Positions 1 through 14,113 of a stretch of DNA of 64,000 bases are shown here, piece by piece; the stretch's first letter is position 1; the number at the start of each line of letters is the position of its first letter. The DNA is from Cymbidium sinense (taxonomy: Eukaryota; Streptophyta; Magnoliopsida; Asparagales; Orchidaceae): positions 1-64,000 of the forward strand of contig JAKCPB010000331.1 in assembly GCA_021442155.1 (NCBI GenBank). Direction: 5' to 3'. Under the pieces are notes generated by a model. That model saw only the letters and a program-made list of their open reading frames with translations, did no database searches and was not told the DNA's origin. The position numbers and the translations under genes were made by a program.

Positions 1-16
1 GATTCTCTATTAGGTT

Positions 17-3000
17 TTTAGTTTAATTATTAGTTTAGTTATTAGTTTTTAGTTAGTTATTAGTTATTATTATTATTTAGTTTTTAGTTTATTATTATTT
101 TAGTTATTATTAGTTATTTAGTTATTAGTTATTATTATTAATTTAGTTATTAGTTTATTAGTTTAGTTAGTTTAGTTATTAGTTTAGTTATTATTTAATT
201 ATTAGTTATTAGTTTAGTTATTAGGTTTATTTAATTTTATTAGTTTTTCATTTTATTAGATATTAATTTTATTAGTTTTAGTTAGTAATTATTATTATTA
301 GTTTTAGTTATTAGTTTAGTTATTAGTTATTAGTTTAGTTAGTTTAGTTTTTATTATTTACTTTTGGTTATTAGTTTTAGTTATTAGTTATTAGTTATTT
401 ATTTTTGTAAGTTATTAGTTTATTAGTTAGTTATTTAGTTATTTATTATTTTTATTATTTGGTTTATTAAGTTTTATTAGTTATTAGTTAGTTGTTTAAT
501 TATTAGTTTGTTAGTTGGTTGGTTTATTATTTAGTTATTAGTTTATTAGTTTTTAGTTATTAGTTAGTTAGTTTTCTTGGTTATTAGGTTTAGTAATTAG
601 TTTTATTTATTTCATTATTATTTTTTATTATTTTTATTGGTTATTATTTTTGTTTGTGTTATTATTAATTGGTTATTATTAGTTTTTTAGTTTTTTTCTT
701 ATTAGGTTTAGTTTAGTTAGTTTTATTTCCTTATTAGTTATTAGTTATTATTAGTTAATTATTAGTTTAGTTTTATTATTAGTTTTTGTTAGTTATTAGG
801 TTATTTATTTTTTAGTTATTAGTTAGTTATTATTAATTATTATTAGTTTAGTTTAGTTTATTTAGTTTTTAGTTAGTTATTATTAGTTTTGTTAATTTTA
901 GTTAGTTTAGTTATTAGTTTATTAATTATTTATTAGTTAGTTTTATTTAGTTTTAGTTATTAGTTTTATTATTTATTAGTTATTAGTTTAGTTATTTATT
1001 TTTTAGTTTATTATTTATTAGATTTTTTTAGTTTAGTTTAGTTAGTTTTATTAGGTTATTTAGTTTTTAGTTTATTAGTTTATTATTATTAATTTTATTA
1101 GTTATTTTACTAGTTAGTTAGCTATTTAGTTATTAGTTATTAGTTTAGTTAGTTTTTTATTAATTAGTGGTTTCATTAGTTTAGTTAGTTAATAGTTTTA
1201 GTTATTATTTTATTAAGTTTTAGTTATCAAGCTTAGTTCATTATTATTTAGTTATTTAGTTTATTAGTTTTAGTTTATTAGTTATTTAGGTTTTAGTTTA
1301 TTAGTTATTAGTTAAGTTAGTTATTAGTTTTGTTTTTTGTTTTTATTTGTTAGTTATTTAGTTATTAGTTTTATTAGTTTTAGGTTTAGTTTTAGTTAGT
1401 TACTTAGGTTTTTTTTATTAGTTGTGGTTATTAGTGGTTCGATTTAGTTTTGGTTATTATTAGTTATTAGTTTTATTATTATTAGTTATAGGTTAGTTAT
1501 TATTATTAGTTAGTTTAGTTAGTTTTATTATTTATTAGTTAATTTATTAATTAGTTAGTTTTAGTTTTTTTATTAGTTATTTTATTAGTTTTTATTAGTT
1601 ATGAGTTTATTATTTTATTAGTTTTTATTAGTTATGAGTTTATTATTTTGTGGTTATTATTATTACTTTACTGATTCTTTTTATTGGTTATTTATTATTT
1701 ATCTTTAGTTAGTTATTATTAGTTATTATTATTTATTAGTTATTTTTATTATTATTAGTTTATTAGTTAGTCATTAGTTTATTCATTTTATTAGGTTTAA
1801 TTATTAGTTATTTATTTATTAGTTAGATAGTTTTAGTTAGTTTTATTTTTTAGTTGTTATTTTATTAGTTTTAGTTCATTTTTAGTTTTTAGTTAGTTTT
1901 ACTTATTTTATTATTACTTAGTTAGTTAGTTATTTATTGGTTATTAGTTATTTCCGGTTATTATTTTAGGTTCTTAATTTGGTTATTATTTAGTTTAGTT
2001 ATTTAGTTTAGTTAGTTTTTTTATTATATTATTTAGTATTTTTTTATTATTAGTTATTATTAGTTAGTTATTAGTTTATATGGTTATTAGTTATTAGTTG
2101 GTTAGTTATAAGTTTATTTAGTTTATTATTAGTTATTAGTTTGTAATTTTTAGTTATTTTTTTATTTAGTTTAGTTATTATTTTTTATTATTATTAGTTA
2201 TTAGTTATTAGTTTAGTTTTTAATTTAGTTATTATTAGTTATTAGTTTAGTTTTATTAGTTTTGGTTAGTTATTAGTTTTATTAGTTAGTTATTAATATT
2301 AGTTATTAGTTTTATTATTAGTTTTATTATTAGTTTTATTTGGTTTTAGTTTTAATTATTAGTTAGTTTAGTTTATTAGTTCTTTTTATTAGTTATTATT
2401 AGTTTTATTAGTTTAGGTTTAGTTAGTTTTAGTTTTAGTTTTAGTTATTAGTTATTAGTTATTAATTTTTATTAGTTAGTTAGTTTTAGTTATTAGGTTT
2501 TTAAGTTTTTTTTTTTTTTTATTAATTTTGGTTTTAGTTTTAGTTATTAGTTAATAGTTATTAGTTCATTATTTATTAATTTAGTTTTATTAGTTATTAG
2601 TTTAGTTATTATTAGCTATTTAGTTATTAGTTATTAGTTTATTAGTTATTAATTTTAGTTAATTTATTAGTTAGTTAGTTTAGTTTATTATTAGTTATTA
2701 GTTAGGTTAGGTTTAGTTTAATTATTAGTTTTATTAGTTGTGGGTTTAGTTTTTTGTTGGTTATTAGTTTAGTTATTAGTTTATTAGTTAGTTTATTGGG
2801 TATTAGTTAGTTTAGTTAATTGGGTTTTATTAGTTTATTAGTTTTTCTTTGTTTTTATTAGTTTTAGTTTTCTAGTTATTATTAGTTTATCATTTTTTTT
2901 CGCTTTTAGCTTAGTTAGCTATTAGTTTTATTTTATTAGCTTTATTTAGTTATTTATTTTTATTAGGTTTTAGTTTTTTATTGTTTATTAGTTTTTGGTT

Positions 3001-6000
3001 TTATTAGTTAGTTGAATATTTATTTTATTCGTTTTTTATTAGTTTAGTTTTATTAGTTAATTTAGTTCTTTAATTTTATTTATTAGTCATTAGTAGTTAT
3101 CTAGTTTATTATTATTAGTTATTTATTTTTTATTGGTTATTAGTTTATTTTTTGGTTATTATTTAGTTAGTTTAGTTTAGTTTTTATTTATTAGTTATTT
3201 ATTGGTTATTAATAGTTGGTTATTAGTTAGTTATTAGCTTATTATTTTTAGTTATTAGTTATTAATTATTTTTTTTATTAGTTATTTTTTTATTAATTTT
3301 ATTAATTTAGTTAATATTAGTTTGTTATTTAGTTATTATTAATTATTAGTTAAATTTTTTTTATTATTTTTTTATTAGTTTAGTTCTTTTTTATTATTAG
3401 TTATTATTATTATTAGCTTAATTATTATTAGTTATTAGTTGCGTAGAAACTAGTTTAGTTTTATTTAGTTTCTAGTTTTTACTATTAGTCATTATTTTAG
3501 TTATTAGCTCATTTTATTTAGTTATTATTATTTTAGTTTTTTTAGTAGTTTAGTTAGTTTTAGTTAGTTTTAGTTATTAGTTTGTTTTAGTTATTACTTA
3601 TTAGTCTAGCTTTTACCGCCATTATTACTTTTATTATCATTATTTAGTTATTATTAGTCTCATATTAATTATTAGTTGTTATTAGTTATTAATTAGTTAT
3701 CAGTTTATTATTAGTTTTTAGTTATTGATCTCATTATGTTTTAGTTTAATTATTAGTTTAGTTATTAGTTTTAGTTATATAAGTTATTATTATTATTTAG
3801 TTTTAGTTTATTATTATTTTAGTTATTATTAGTATTTAGTATTATTTATTTAGTTATTAGTTTATTTAATAGTTAGTTTAGTTATTATAGTATTATTTTA
3901 ATTATTAGTATTAGTTTAGTAATTAGGTTTATTTTAATTATTAGTTTTCATTTTATTATATTAATTTATTAGTTTAGTTAGTAATTATTATTATTACTTT
4001 TAGTTATTAGTATTTAGTTTAGTTACTTAGTTTTATTATTTTACTTTTGGTTATTAGTTTTAGCTATTAGTATTAGTTTATTTTTGCAAGTTATTATTTA
4101 TTATTATCATTTTATTTTATTATTTATTATTTTATTATTTATTTAGTTAGTTGGTTATTTATTTATTAGTTTATTAGTGGTTATATTTAGTTATTTTATT
4201 AGTTTATTAGTTTTTATTATTTAGTTATTATTATTTATTATTAATTATTTATTACATTATTTAGTTGTTTAGTGTTATTATTAATTAGTTATTATTAGTT
4301 TTATTAGTTTTTATTTACTCTTTAAGTTTAGTTTTTATTTACTTGTTAGTTATTGTTATTATTAGTTAATTATTACTTAGTTTTATTATTACTTTGGTTA
4401 GTTATTAGTTATTTATTTTTTAGTTATTACTAGTTATTATTAGTTATTATTAGTTTAGTTTAGTTTATTTAATTTTTAGTTAGTTATTATTAGTTTGTTA
4501 ATTTTAGCTAGTTTAGTTATTAGTTTATTAATTATTTATTAGTTAGTTTTATTTAGTTTTAGTTATTAGTTTTATTATTTATTAGTTATTAGTTTAGTTA
4601 TTTATTTTTTAGTTTATTATTTATTAGATTTTTTTAGTTTAGTTTAGTTAGTTTTATTAGGTTATTTAGTTTTAGTTTATTAGTTTATTATTATTAATTT
4701 TTTTTTAGTTATTTTTACTTAGTTAGCTATTTAGTTATTATTAGTTATTAGTTTAGTTAGTTTTATTAATTATTAGGTTTCATTAGTTAGTTAGTTAATA
4801 GTTTAGTTATTTTATTAAGTTTTAGTTATCGCTTTAGTTCATTATTATTTAGTTATTTAGTTTATTAGTTTAGTTTATTATATTTAGGTTTTAGTTTATT
4901 AGTTATTAGTTGTGTTATTAGTTTTTTTTCTTTTATTTGTTAGTTTTAGTTATTAGTTTTATTAGTTTTAGTTTAGTTTTTAGTTACTTAGGTTTTATCT
5001 GCTATTAGTTATTGGCTATTACATCGATTTAGTTTAGTTATTATTATATTAGTTTATTATTATTTAGTTATGAGTTATTATTATTATTATTTTTTAGTTA
5101 GTTTTATTATTTATTAATTAGTTAATTATTAATTAGTTTTAGTTTTTTAGTTATTTTATTAGTTTTATTAGTTATGAGTTTATTATTTTATTAGTTTTTA
5201 TTAGTTATGAGTTTATTATTTTATTTTATTATTATTACTTTACGATTCTTTTATTGGTTATTTATTATTTATCTTTTAGTTATTATTAGTTATTATTATT
5301 TATTAGTTATTTTTATTATTATTAGTTTATTAGTTAGTCATTTATTCATTTTATTAGTTTAATTATTAGTTATTTATTTATTAGTTAGATAGTTTTAGTT
5401 AGTTTTATTTTTTAGTTGTTATTTTATTAGTTTTAGTTCATTTTTAGTTTTTAGTTAGTTTTACTTATTTTATTATTACTTAGTTAGTTAGTTATTTATT
5501 AGTTATTAGTTATTTCCAGTTATTATTTTAGGTTCTTAATTTAGTTATTATTTAGTTTAGTTATTTAGTTTAGTTAGTTTTTATTAGTTACTTATTATTT
5601 AGTATTTTTATTATTAGTTATTATTAGTTAGTTATTAGTTTATTAGTTATTAGTTAGTTAGTTAGTTATAAGTTTATTTACTTTATTAATTATTAGTTTT
5701 TAGTTTTTAATATTTAGTTATTTATTTATTTATTTTAATTATTATTTTTATTATTATTATTAGTTATTAGTTATTAGTTTATATTTTAATTTAGTTATTA
5801 TTAGTTATTAGTTTAGTTTTATTAGTTTTAGTTGGTTATTAGTTTTATTAGTTAGTTTTAGTCAGTTATTAATATTAGTTATTAGTTAGTTATCTATTAG
5901 TTTTATTATTAGTTATATTTGGTTTTATTTTTATTTATTAGTTAGTTTAGTTTATTAGTTCTTATTATTAATTATTATTAGTTATTAGTTTTATTAGTTT

Positions 6001-7010
6001 AGCTTTAGTTAGTTTTAGTTTTAGTTTTAGTTATTAGTTATTAGATATTAATTTTTATTAGTTAGTTAGTTTTAGTCATTAGGTTTTTAAGTTTTTATTA
6101 ATTTTAGTTTTTAGTTTTAGTTATTAGTTAATAGTTATTAGTTCATTATTTATTAATTTAGTTTTATTAGTTATTAGTTTAGTTATTATTAGCTATTTAG
6201 TTATTAGTTATTAGTTTATTAGTTATTAATTTTAGTTAATTTATTAGTTAGTTAGTTTAGTTTATTATTAGTTATTAGTTAGGTTAGGTTTAGTTTAATT
6301 ATTAGTTTTATTAGTTATTAGGTTTAGTTTTTGTTAGTTATTAGTTTAGTTATTAGTTTATTAGTTAGTTTATTAAATTAGTTAGTTTAGTTAATTAGGT
6401 TTTATTAGTTTATTAGTTTTTTATTATTTATTAGTTTTAGTTTTCTATTATTAGTTTATCATTTTTTTATTCGCTTATTAGCTTAGTTAGCTATTAGTAT
6501 TTTATTAGCTTTATTTAGTTATTTATTTTTATTAGGTTTTAGTTTTATTGTTTATTAGTTTTAGTTTTATTAGTTAGTTGAATATTTATTTTATCTGTTT
6601 TTATTAGTTTAGTTTTATTAGTTAATTTAGTTCTTTAATTTTATTTATTAGTCATTAGTTTAGTTATTTAGTTTATTATTATTAGTTATTAGTTTATTTT
6701 AGTTATTATTTAGTTAGTTTAGTTTAGTTTTTATTAGTTATTAGTTATTTATTAGTTATTATTAGTTAGTTATTAGTTAGTTATTAGCTTATTATTTTAG
6801 TTATTAGTTATTAATTATTTTTTTTAGTTTTCTAGTTATTATTTTATTAATTATTATTAATTTAGTTAATATTAGTTTGTTATTTAGTTATTATTAATTA
6901 TTAGTTAAATTTTTATTATTATTTTTATTAGTTTAGTTATTTTTTATTATTAGTTATTATTATTATTAGCTTAATTATTATTAGTTATTAGTTTAGTCAG
7001 TTATTTAGTT
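17..7010. repeat. Tandem duplication of a unit of about 3.6 kb (copies about 17-3720 and 3739-7010)
   Basis: Rare landmark words recur in the same order in both halves. The opening AGTTTAATTATTAG word occurs near 20 and 3743, the doubled TTATGAGTTTATTATTTTAT block at 1599 and 5172, and the TATTAGCTTAATTATTATTAG block near 3411 and 6964. The offset shrinks from about 3720 to about 3550 along the unit, so the second copy has a net loss of bases. Differences between copies are mostly one- to several-base indels. Confidence 0.75.
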
Positions 7011-7374
7011 TTAGTTTATTAGTTTCTATAATTTTAGTTATCTCGACATTATTATTTCATTATTAGTTATTATTAGTTAGTTTTATTATTATTAGTTTAT
7101 TAGTTAGTTAATTTAGTTATTATTGTTAGGTTTAGTTTATTATTATTAGTTTTAGTTTTATTATTATTATTAGTTATTAGGTTATATTAGTTTTAGTTAT
7201 TTATTATTAGTGATTAGTTTTCTTAGGTTTTTAGTTTTATTAGTTATTTGTTAGGTTTAGTTTTAGTTTTACTTTATTATTATTATTATTATTTATTATT
7301 AGTTCTTATTAATTTTTAGTTATTAGTTTTAGTTTTATTAGTTTTTTAGTTTAGTTTTATTAGTTTATTAGTTA

Positions 7375-7376
<2 letters not shown>

Positions 7377-7437
<61 letters not shown>

Positions 7438-7499
7438 TTTTAGTTATTAGTTAGTTATTTATTTTATTAGTTAGTTTTAGTTATTAGTTATTATTATTA

Positions 7500-7551
<52 letters not shown>

Positions 7552-7582
7552 GTTTAGTTTATTAGTTAGTTATTATTATTAT

Positions 7583-7633
<51 letters not shown>

Positions 7634-7640
7634 GTTATTA

Positions 7641-7673
<33 letters not shown>
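7377..7673. repeat. Cluster of (ATT)n microsatellites
   Basis: Three long near-perfect ATT runs occur at about 7377-7435, 7501-7550 and 7571-7673, the last interrupted by single variants (ATTC, TTAG). They lie between the two larger tandem duplications. They are the purest trinucleotide repeats in the array. Confidence 0.9.
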
Positions 7674-7674
<1 letters not shown>

Positions 7675-9118
7675 GTTAGTTTTATTTTATTTAGTTTAGT
7701 TTTTTAGTTATTATTAGTTTATTAGTTAGTTAGTTTTTATTAGTTTTATTAATTTAGTTAGTTAGTTTAGTTTAATTATTAGTTTATTAGTTTTATTAGT
7801 TTTAGTTTATTATTATCAGCTATTATTAGTTTTTATTTATTAATTATTATTAGTTAGGTTATTATTTTTTTATTAGTTTTTATTATTAGTTAGTTATTAT
7901 TATTAGTTAGGTTATTTTATTAGTTATTAGTATTAGTTTAGTTATTAGTTTTAGGTTTTTATTATTAATGTGTTATTTTAGTTTTATTATTTAGTTTATT
8001 ATTTTAGTATATTAGTTATTAGTTTAGTTATTAGTTTTAGTTTATTAGTTTAGTTTATTACTTTTAGTCATTAGTTCTAATTATTAGGTTTTAGTTATTA
8101 GTTTTATTAGTTTTATTAGTTTTATTATATTATTATTAGTTTGCTAGTTTTATTTTAATAGTTTAGTTATTTATGTTTATTATTATTTATTAGTTAGTTT
8201 TATTTTATTTAGTTTAGTTATTAGTTTTGTTAGTTTATTTTTATTATTATTATTATTTATTAATAGGTTAGTTTTTATTAGTTATTAGTTATTAGTTTAG
8301 TTATTATTATTAGTTTATTTATTTAGTTATTATTATAGTTTTAGTTATTAGTTTTTTTAGGTTTTATTAGTTTAGTTATTAGTTATTAGTTTGTTAGTTT
8401 AGTTATTAGTTTAGTTATTGGTTATTATTATTTAGTTAGTTATTTTTAGTTTTAGTTTATTAGTTATTAGTTAGGTTATAAGTTAGTATTTATTTAGTTA
8501 TAATTAGTTTTATTTAGTTATTAGTTATTAGTTTTATAGGTTATTTATTAGTTATTTATTTTGTTATTAGTTTTATTTATTAGTTTATTAGTTTATTATT
8601 ATTATTTAGTTATTATTATTTACTTTTATTATTATAGTTATTATTTTTAGTTATTATGATTTATTAATTTTTGTTATTAGTTATTAGTTTAATTATTTAG
8701 TTTGTTTTATTAGTTTAGTTATTTAGTTTATTTGTTATTTAGATATTTTTATTATTAGGATTATTTTTTAGTTATTAGTTTTTTATTAGTTATTAGTTTA
8801 GTTATTTAATATTAGTTAAGTTAGTTATTTTATTAGTTATTAGTTGATTAGTTATTTAGTTTAGTTATTAGTTTTACTTATTTGTTTTTATTTATTAGTT
8901 AGTTTTTATTAGTTTTATTATTTATTTATCTACTTTTTAATTTATTATTTGTAGGTTTATTAATTATTAGTTAGTTAGTTATTATTAGTTAGTTATTAGT
9001 TTATTAGTTTAGTTATTAGTTATTTGTTTTATTATAGTTGGTTATTAGTTTATTATTATTTAGTTAGTTTTAGTTATTAGTTAGTTTTTAGTTTTTATTA
9101 GTTATTAGTTAGTTTTAG

Positions 9119-9121
<3 letters not shown>

Positions 9122-9157
<36 letters not shown>

Positions 9158-9177
9158 TATTATTATTATTATTATTA
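9122..9177. repeat. (ATT)n microsatellite
   Basis: A run of about 18 ATT units with one TAT slip. The equivalent run in the second 5-kb unit is at 14051-14112. Confidence 0.88.
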
Positions 9178-10530
9178 GTTATTAGTTTATTTACTTTTAT
9201 TATTTATTGTTAGTTAGTTAGTTATTTTATTTAGTTTTATTAATTATTAATTATAAGTTATTATTATTAGTGTTTTAGTTTAGTTTATTAGATAGTTATT
9301 AGTTTAATTATTAATATAGTTATTATTAGTTAATTTCAATTTAGTTTGTTATTTATTATTTGTTTTTAGTTTAGTTTATTATTATTATTAGTTTTATTAT
9401 TATTATTATTTGTTTATTAGTTATTATTAGTTAGTTATTTAGTTTAGTTATTATTAGTTTGTTATTAGTTTATTAATTTTAGTTTATTAGTTTAGTTTTT
9501 AGTTATTTAGTTTGTTTTTAGTTTAGTTTTTATTTTAGTTTAGTTATTAGTTATTTAGTTTTTTATTATTAAGTTTTATTAGTTTTTTAGTTAGTTTTTT
9601 AGTTATTATTAATTAGTTTTAATTTAGTTATTTTATTTATTTAGTTTTGTTTTATAAGTTATTATTACTACTTTATTAGTTTTTATTAGTTTTAGTTATT
9701 ATTATTAGTTATTAGTTTATTATGTTTATTAATTAGTTATTAGTTAGTTTTAGTTTATTTGTTTTATTAGTTATTTAGTTATTAGTTTATTAGTTTATTA
9801 GTTTTATTATTTTTTATTAGTTAGTTTATTAGTTTATTTAGTTATTTATTAGGTTTTATTTGGCTTATTTATTTAGTTTTATTAGGTTTATTATTAGTTA
9901 TTTTAGTTTTATTTTAGCTTTTATATTAGTTATTATTATTATTAGTTGTTAGTTATTATTAGTTATTATTAGTTTAGCTTTTAGTTTATTAGTTAGTTAG
10001 TTATTAGTTTATTAGGTTTATTAGTTTAGTTTATTAGTTAGTTATTAATTAGTTTTAGTTTATTAGTTTTATTAGTTATTTAGTTATTAGTTTTAGTTTA
10101 TTTACTAGTTTTATTAGTCTTTTATTAGTTAATTTTTATTAGTTTATTAGTTTATTTAATTAGTTTATTAAGTTTTTAGTTAGTTTAGTTATTTTAGTTT
10201 TCTATTTAGTTTTTTATTAGTTTTATTATATAGTTTTATTAATTATTAGTTATTACTTATTATTATTAGTTTAGCTTTTTAGTATTAATTAGTTAATTAA
10301 TTAGTTATTTATTTTATTATTACTTTAGTTATATTTTTAGTTTTATTAGTTATTTATTAGTTTTTTTTATTAATTATTATTGTTATTATTATTAGTTTTA
10401 GTTATTATTAGATAGTTTTTAGTTAGTTTATTATTAGTTATTAGTTATGTTAGTTATTTATTATTTATTATTATTAGTTTTAATAGTTATTTAGTTTATT
10501 ATTATTAGTTATTATTAGTTAGTTAGTTTA

Positions 10531-10568
<38 letters not shown>

Positions 10569-10852
10569 GTTATTAGTTTATTAGTTTAGTTAGTTTTATT
10601 AGTTTTTAGTTTTTATTTAGTTATTAGTTTTTTATTTTATTATAGTTTATATTATTAGGTTTTATTAGTTATGAGTTATTATTACTTTATTATTTTTTAT
10701 TAGGTTATTAGTATATTAGTTATTATTTAGTTATTAGTTTAGTTATTATTAGTTAGTTTAGTTATTAGTTTTTAGGTTATTAGTTTAGTTTATTTATGAT
10801 TAGTTTAGTTATTATTAGTTTATTAGTTATTTATTAGTTACTTAGTTTTATT

Positions 10853-10853
10853 A

Positions 10854-10917
<64 letters not shown>
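10853..10917. repeat. (ATT)n microsatellite
   Basis: About 21 uninterrupted ATT units. The corresponding run in the second 5-kb copy, near 15860-15892, is only about half as long, a copy-number difference between the duplicated units. Confidence 0.9.
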
Positions 10918-12425
10918 GTTTTAGTTTAGTTATTATAACTTTATTAGTTATTAATTTTATTAGTTTATTATTAGTTATTATTTAGTTTTTAATAGTTTTA
11001 GTTCTTATATCTTGTTATTATTATTATTTATTAGTTTATTAATTTATTTTTTATTTGTTAATAGTTTAGTTTAGTTTTTTAGTTATTAGTTTATTAGTTA
11101 TTTATTAGGATTATTAGTTATTAGTTAGTTAGTTAGTTTATTTTCATTATTTATTTTATTTATTAGTTTTTTTTTAGTTAATTATTACTATTAGTTTAGT
11201 TTTATTAGTTGTATTACTTGTTTATTATTTATTATTATTAGTTATTAGTTAATTTTATTATTAGTTTTTTGGTTAATTATTTATTAGTTAGTTAGTTATT
11301 ATTAATTATTTTAGTTTGTTAGTGTTTGTTTTTGTTAGTTATATTTAATTTTATTAGTTTTATTAGTTTTTTTTTAGTTTTAGTTATTATTAGGTTTAGG
11401 TTTAGGTTTAGTTTAGGTTAGTTATTAGTTATTAGTTTAATTATTAGCTTATTTGTTTAGTTATTTATTTAGTTATTATTATTAGTTATTATTAGTTAGT
11501 TAGTTTTATTAATCAATTTTAGATTTAGTTAGTTTAATTAGTTATTAGTTATTTAGTTTATTAGTTTATATTATTATTATTATTTATTTATTTTAATTTT
11601 TATTAGTTATTAGTTAGTTTAGTTATTAGTTTATTATTTAGTTATTAGTTAGTTATTAGTTAGTTAGTTTTTATTAGTTTAGTTATTTATTATTAGTTAT
11701 TAGTTATTAGTTATTAGTTTAGTTATTTAGTTATTATTAGTTTAGTTATTATTATTAGTTATTAGTTTTTAGTTAGTTATTATTAGTTTTTTAGTTATTA
11801 TTAGTTTTAGTTATTAGTTAGTTATTAGTTATTATTTAGGTTATTAGTTATTTTAGTTATTATTTGTTATTTATTTATTAGTTAGATTTAGTTTTATTAT
11901 TAGTAATTATCATTTTATTATTTATTAGTTTAGTTTAGTTAATATTATTATTATTATTAATTAGTTATTATCAGTTTATTAGTTAGTTATTTATTTTTTT
12001 TCAGTTATTAGTTTTATTATTATTTATTAGTTTTCTTAGTTAGTTATTATTTTTTATTAGTTATTATTATTTTAGTTTTTAGTTATTATTAGTTATTTGG
12101 ATTATTAGTTATTATAGTTATTATTATTATTAGTTATTTATTAATTATTAGTTTTCATTTTATTAGCTATTACTTATTAATTTTTTAATTATTATTAGTT
12201 TATTAGTTATTATTAATAATTAGTTTAGTAAGTTATTATTGTTAGTTATTAATTTTAGTTATTAGTTATTATTAGTTATTAGTTTAGTTTTATTAGTTAT
12301 TATTTTATTATTATTATTTAGTTATTAGTTTAGTTATTAGTTTAGTTATTAGTTTTTAGTTTATTATTATTTAATTATTTATTATATTAGTTAGTTTTAG
12401 TTATTAGTTATTATTTTTAATTTTA

Positions 12426-12456
<31 letters not shown>

Positions 12457-14050
12457 GTTTATTAGTTAATTATTAGTTATTAGTTTTTTTTTTTATTATT
12501 ATTATGTTTAGTTTTATTAGTTATTTTAATTTTATAATTTATTATTATTATTAGTTTAGTTATTAGTTATTTAGTTTTATTTATTACTTTAGTTATTAAT
12601 CATTACTTTACTATTATTATTATTAGTTATTTTTATTATTATTAGATATTAGTTTAGTTATTATTATTAGTTAGCTATTAGTTAGTTTTATTATTAATTA
12701 TTTATTTATTAGTTTATCGTTTAGTTATTAGGTTTTATTAGTTATTTAGATTATTAGTTTATTTTCATTTGTTATTAGTTAGTTTAGTTTAGTTTTTTAG
12801 TTAGTTTATTAGTTTATTAGATTATTATTAGTTTTATTAGTTAGTTAGTTAGTTTATTTTTCATGTATTAGTTTATTAGTTATTTTATAGTTATTACTAT
12901 TAGTTATTAGTTTTTTAGTTGTTACTAGTTTATTTAGTTTATTATTATTAATTATTAGTAGTTATTTATTATTAGTTTAGTTTTATTATTATTTAGTTAT
13001 TTAGTTTAGTTAGTTTATTAATTATCGCTTTTAGTTGTTAGTTTGGTTTAGTTGTTATATTTTATATTAGTTATTGTTGGTTGGTTTAGTTTTAGTTATT
13101 AATTAGTTATTAGTTTTATTAGTTTAGTTATTATTATTTGTTTGGTTATTTATTTAGTTATTATTAATAATTATTACTTATTAGTTAGTTAGTTTTATTA
13201 ATCAATTTTAGTTTTAGTTAGTTGAACTAGTTATCCAATTAGTTTTATTAGTTTATTAGTTATTATTATTTGTTAGTTTAGTTATTATTAGTTTATTGGT
13301 TATTATTATTTAGTTATTTTTAGTTTTAGTTTATTAATTTTACAGTTATAAGTTAGTATTTATTTAGTTATAATTAGTTTTATTTAGTTATTAGTTATTA
13401 GTTTTATAGGTTATTTATTAGTTATTTATTTTGTTATTAGTTTTATTTATTAGTTTATTAGTTTATTATTAGTTATTATTTAGTTATTATTATTTACTAG
13501 TTTATTATTAGTTATTAGTTATTAGTTTGGTTAGTTATTTAGTTATTATTATTTATTAGTTTTTGTTATTAGTTATTAGTTTAATTATTTAGTTAGTTTT
13601 ATTAGTTTAGTTATTTAGTTTATTTGTTATTTATTTTTTTATTATTAGGTTAATTTTTTAGTTATTAGTTTTATTAGTTTACCAATTTAGTTTAGTTATT
13701 TAATATTAGTTTAGTTAGTTATTTTATTAGTTATTAGTTAGTTAGTTATTTAGTTCAGTTATTAGTTAGTTTAGTTATTAGTTTTAGTTATTAGTTTTAG
13801 TTATTAGTTTTAGTTATTAGTTAGTTTTTATTAGTTTTATTATTTATTTATCTACTTTTTAATTTATTATTTGTAGGTTTATTAATTATTAGTTAGTTAG
13901 TTATTTTATTAGTTTATTATTATTATTTTTTATTAGTTTAGTTCTTAGTTATTTGTTTTATTAGTTACTATTAGTTTAGTTATTATTTAGGTTTAGTTAG
14001 TTTTAGTTATTAGTTAGTTTTAGTTTTTATTATTATAGTTTTTAGCATTT

Positions 14051-14054
14051 ATTA

Positions 14055-14112
<58 letters not shown>
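14051..14112. repeat. (ATT)n microsatellite
   Basis: About 20 ATT units. This is the second-copy counterpart of the run at 9122-9177. Confidence 0.9.

Positions 14113-14113
<1 letters not shown>

Noticed and set aside
7377..7673. CRISPR-like array
   Set aside because: There are no conserved repeats separated by unique spacers, only simple trinucleotide runs in plant-type DNA.
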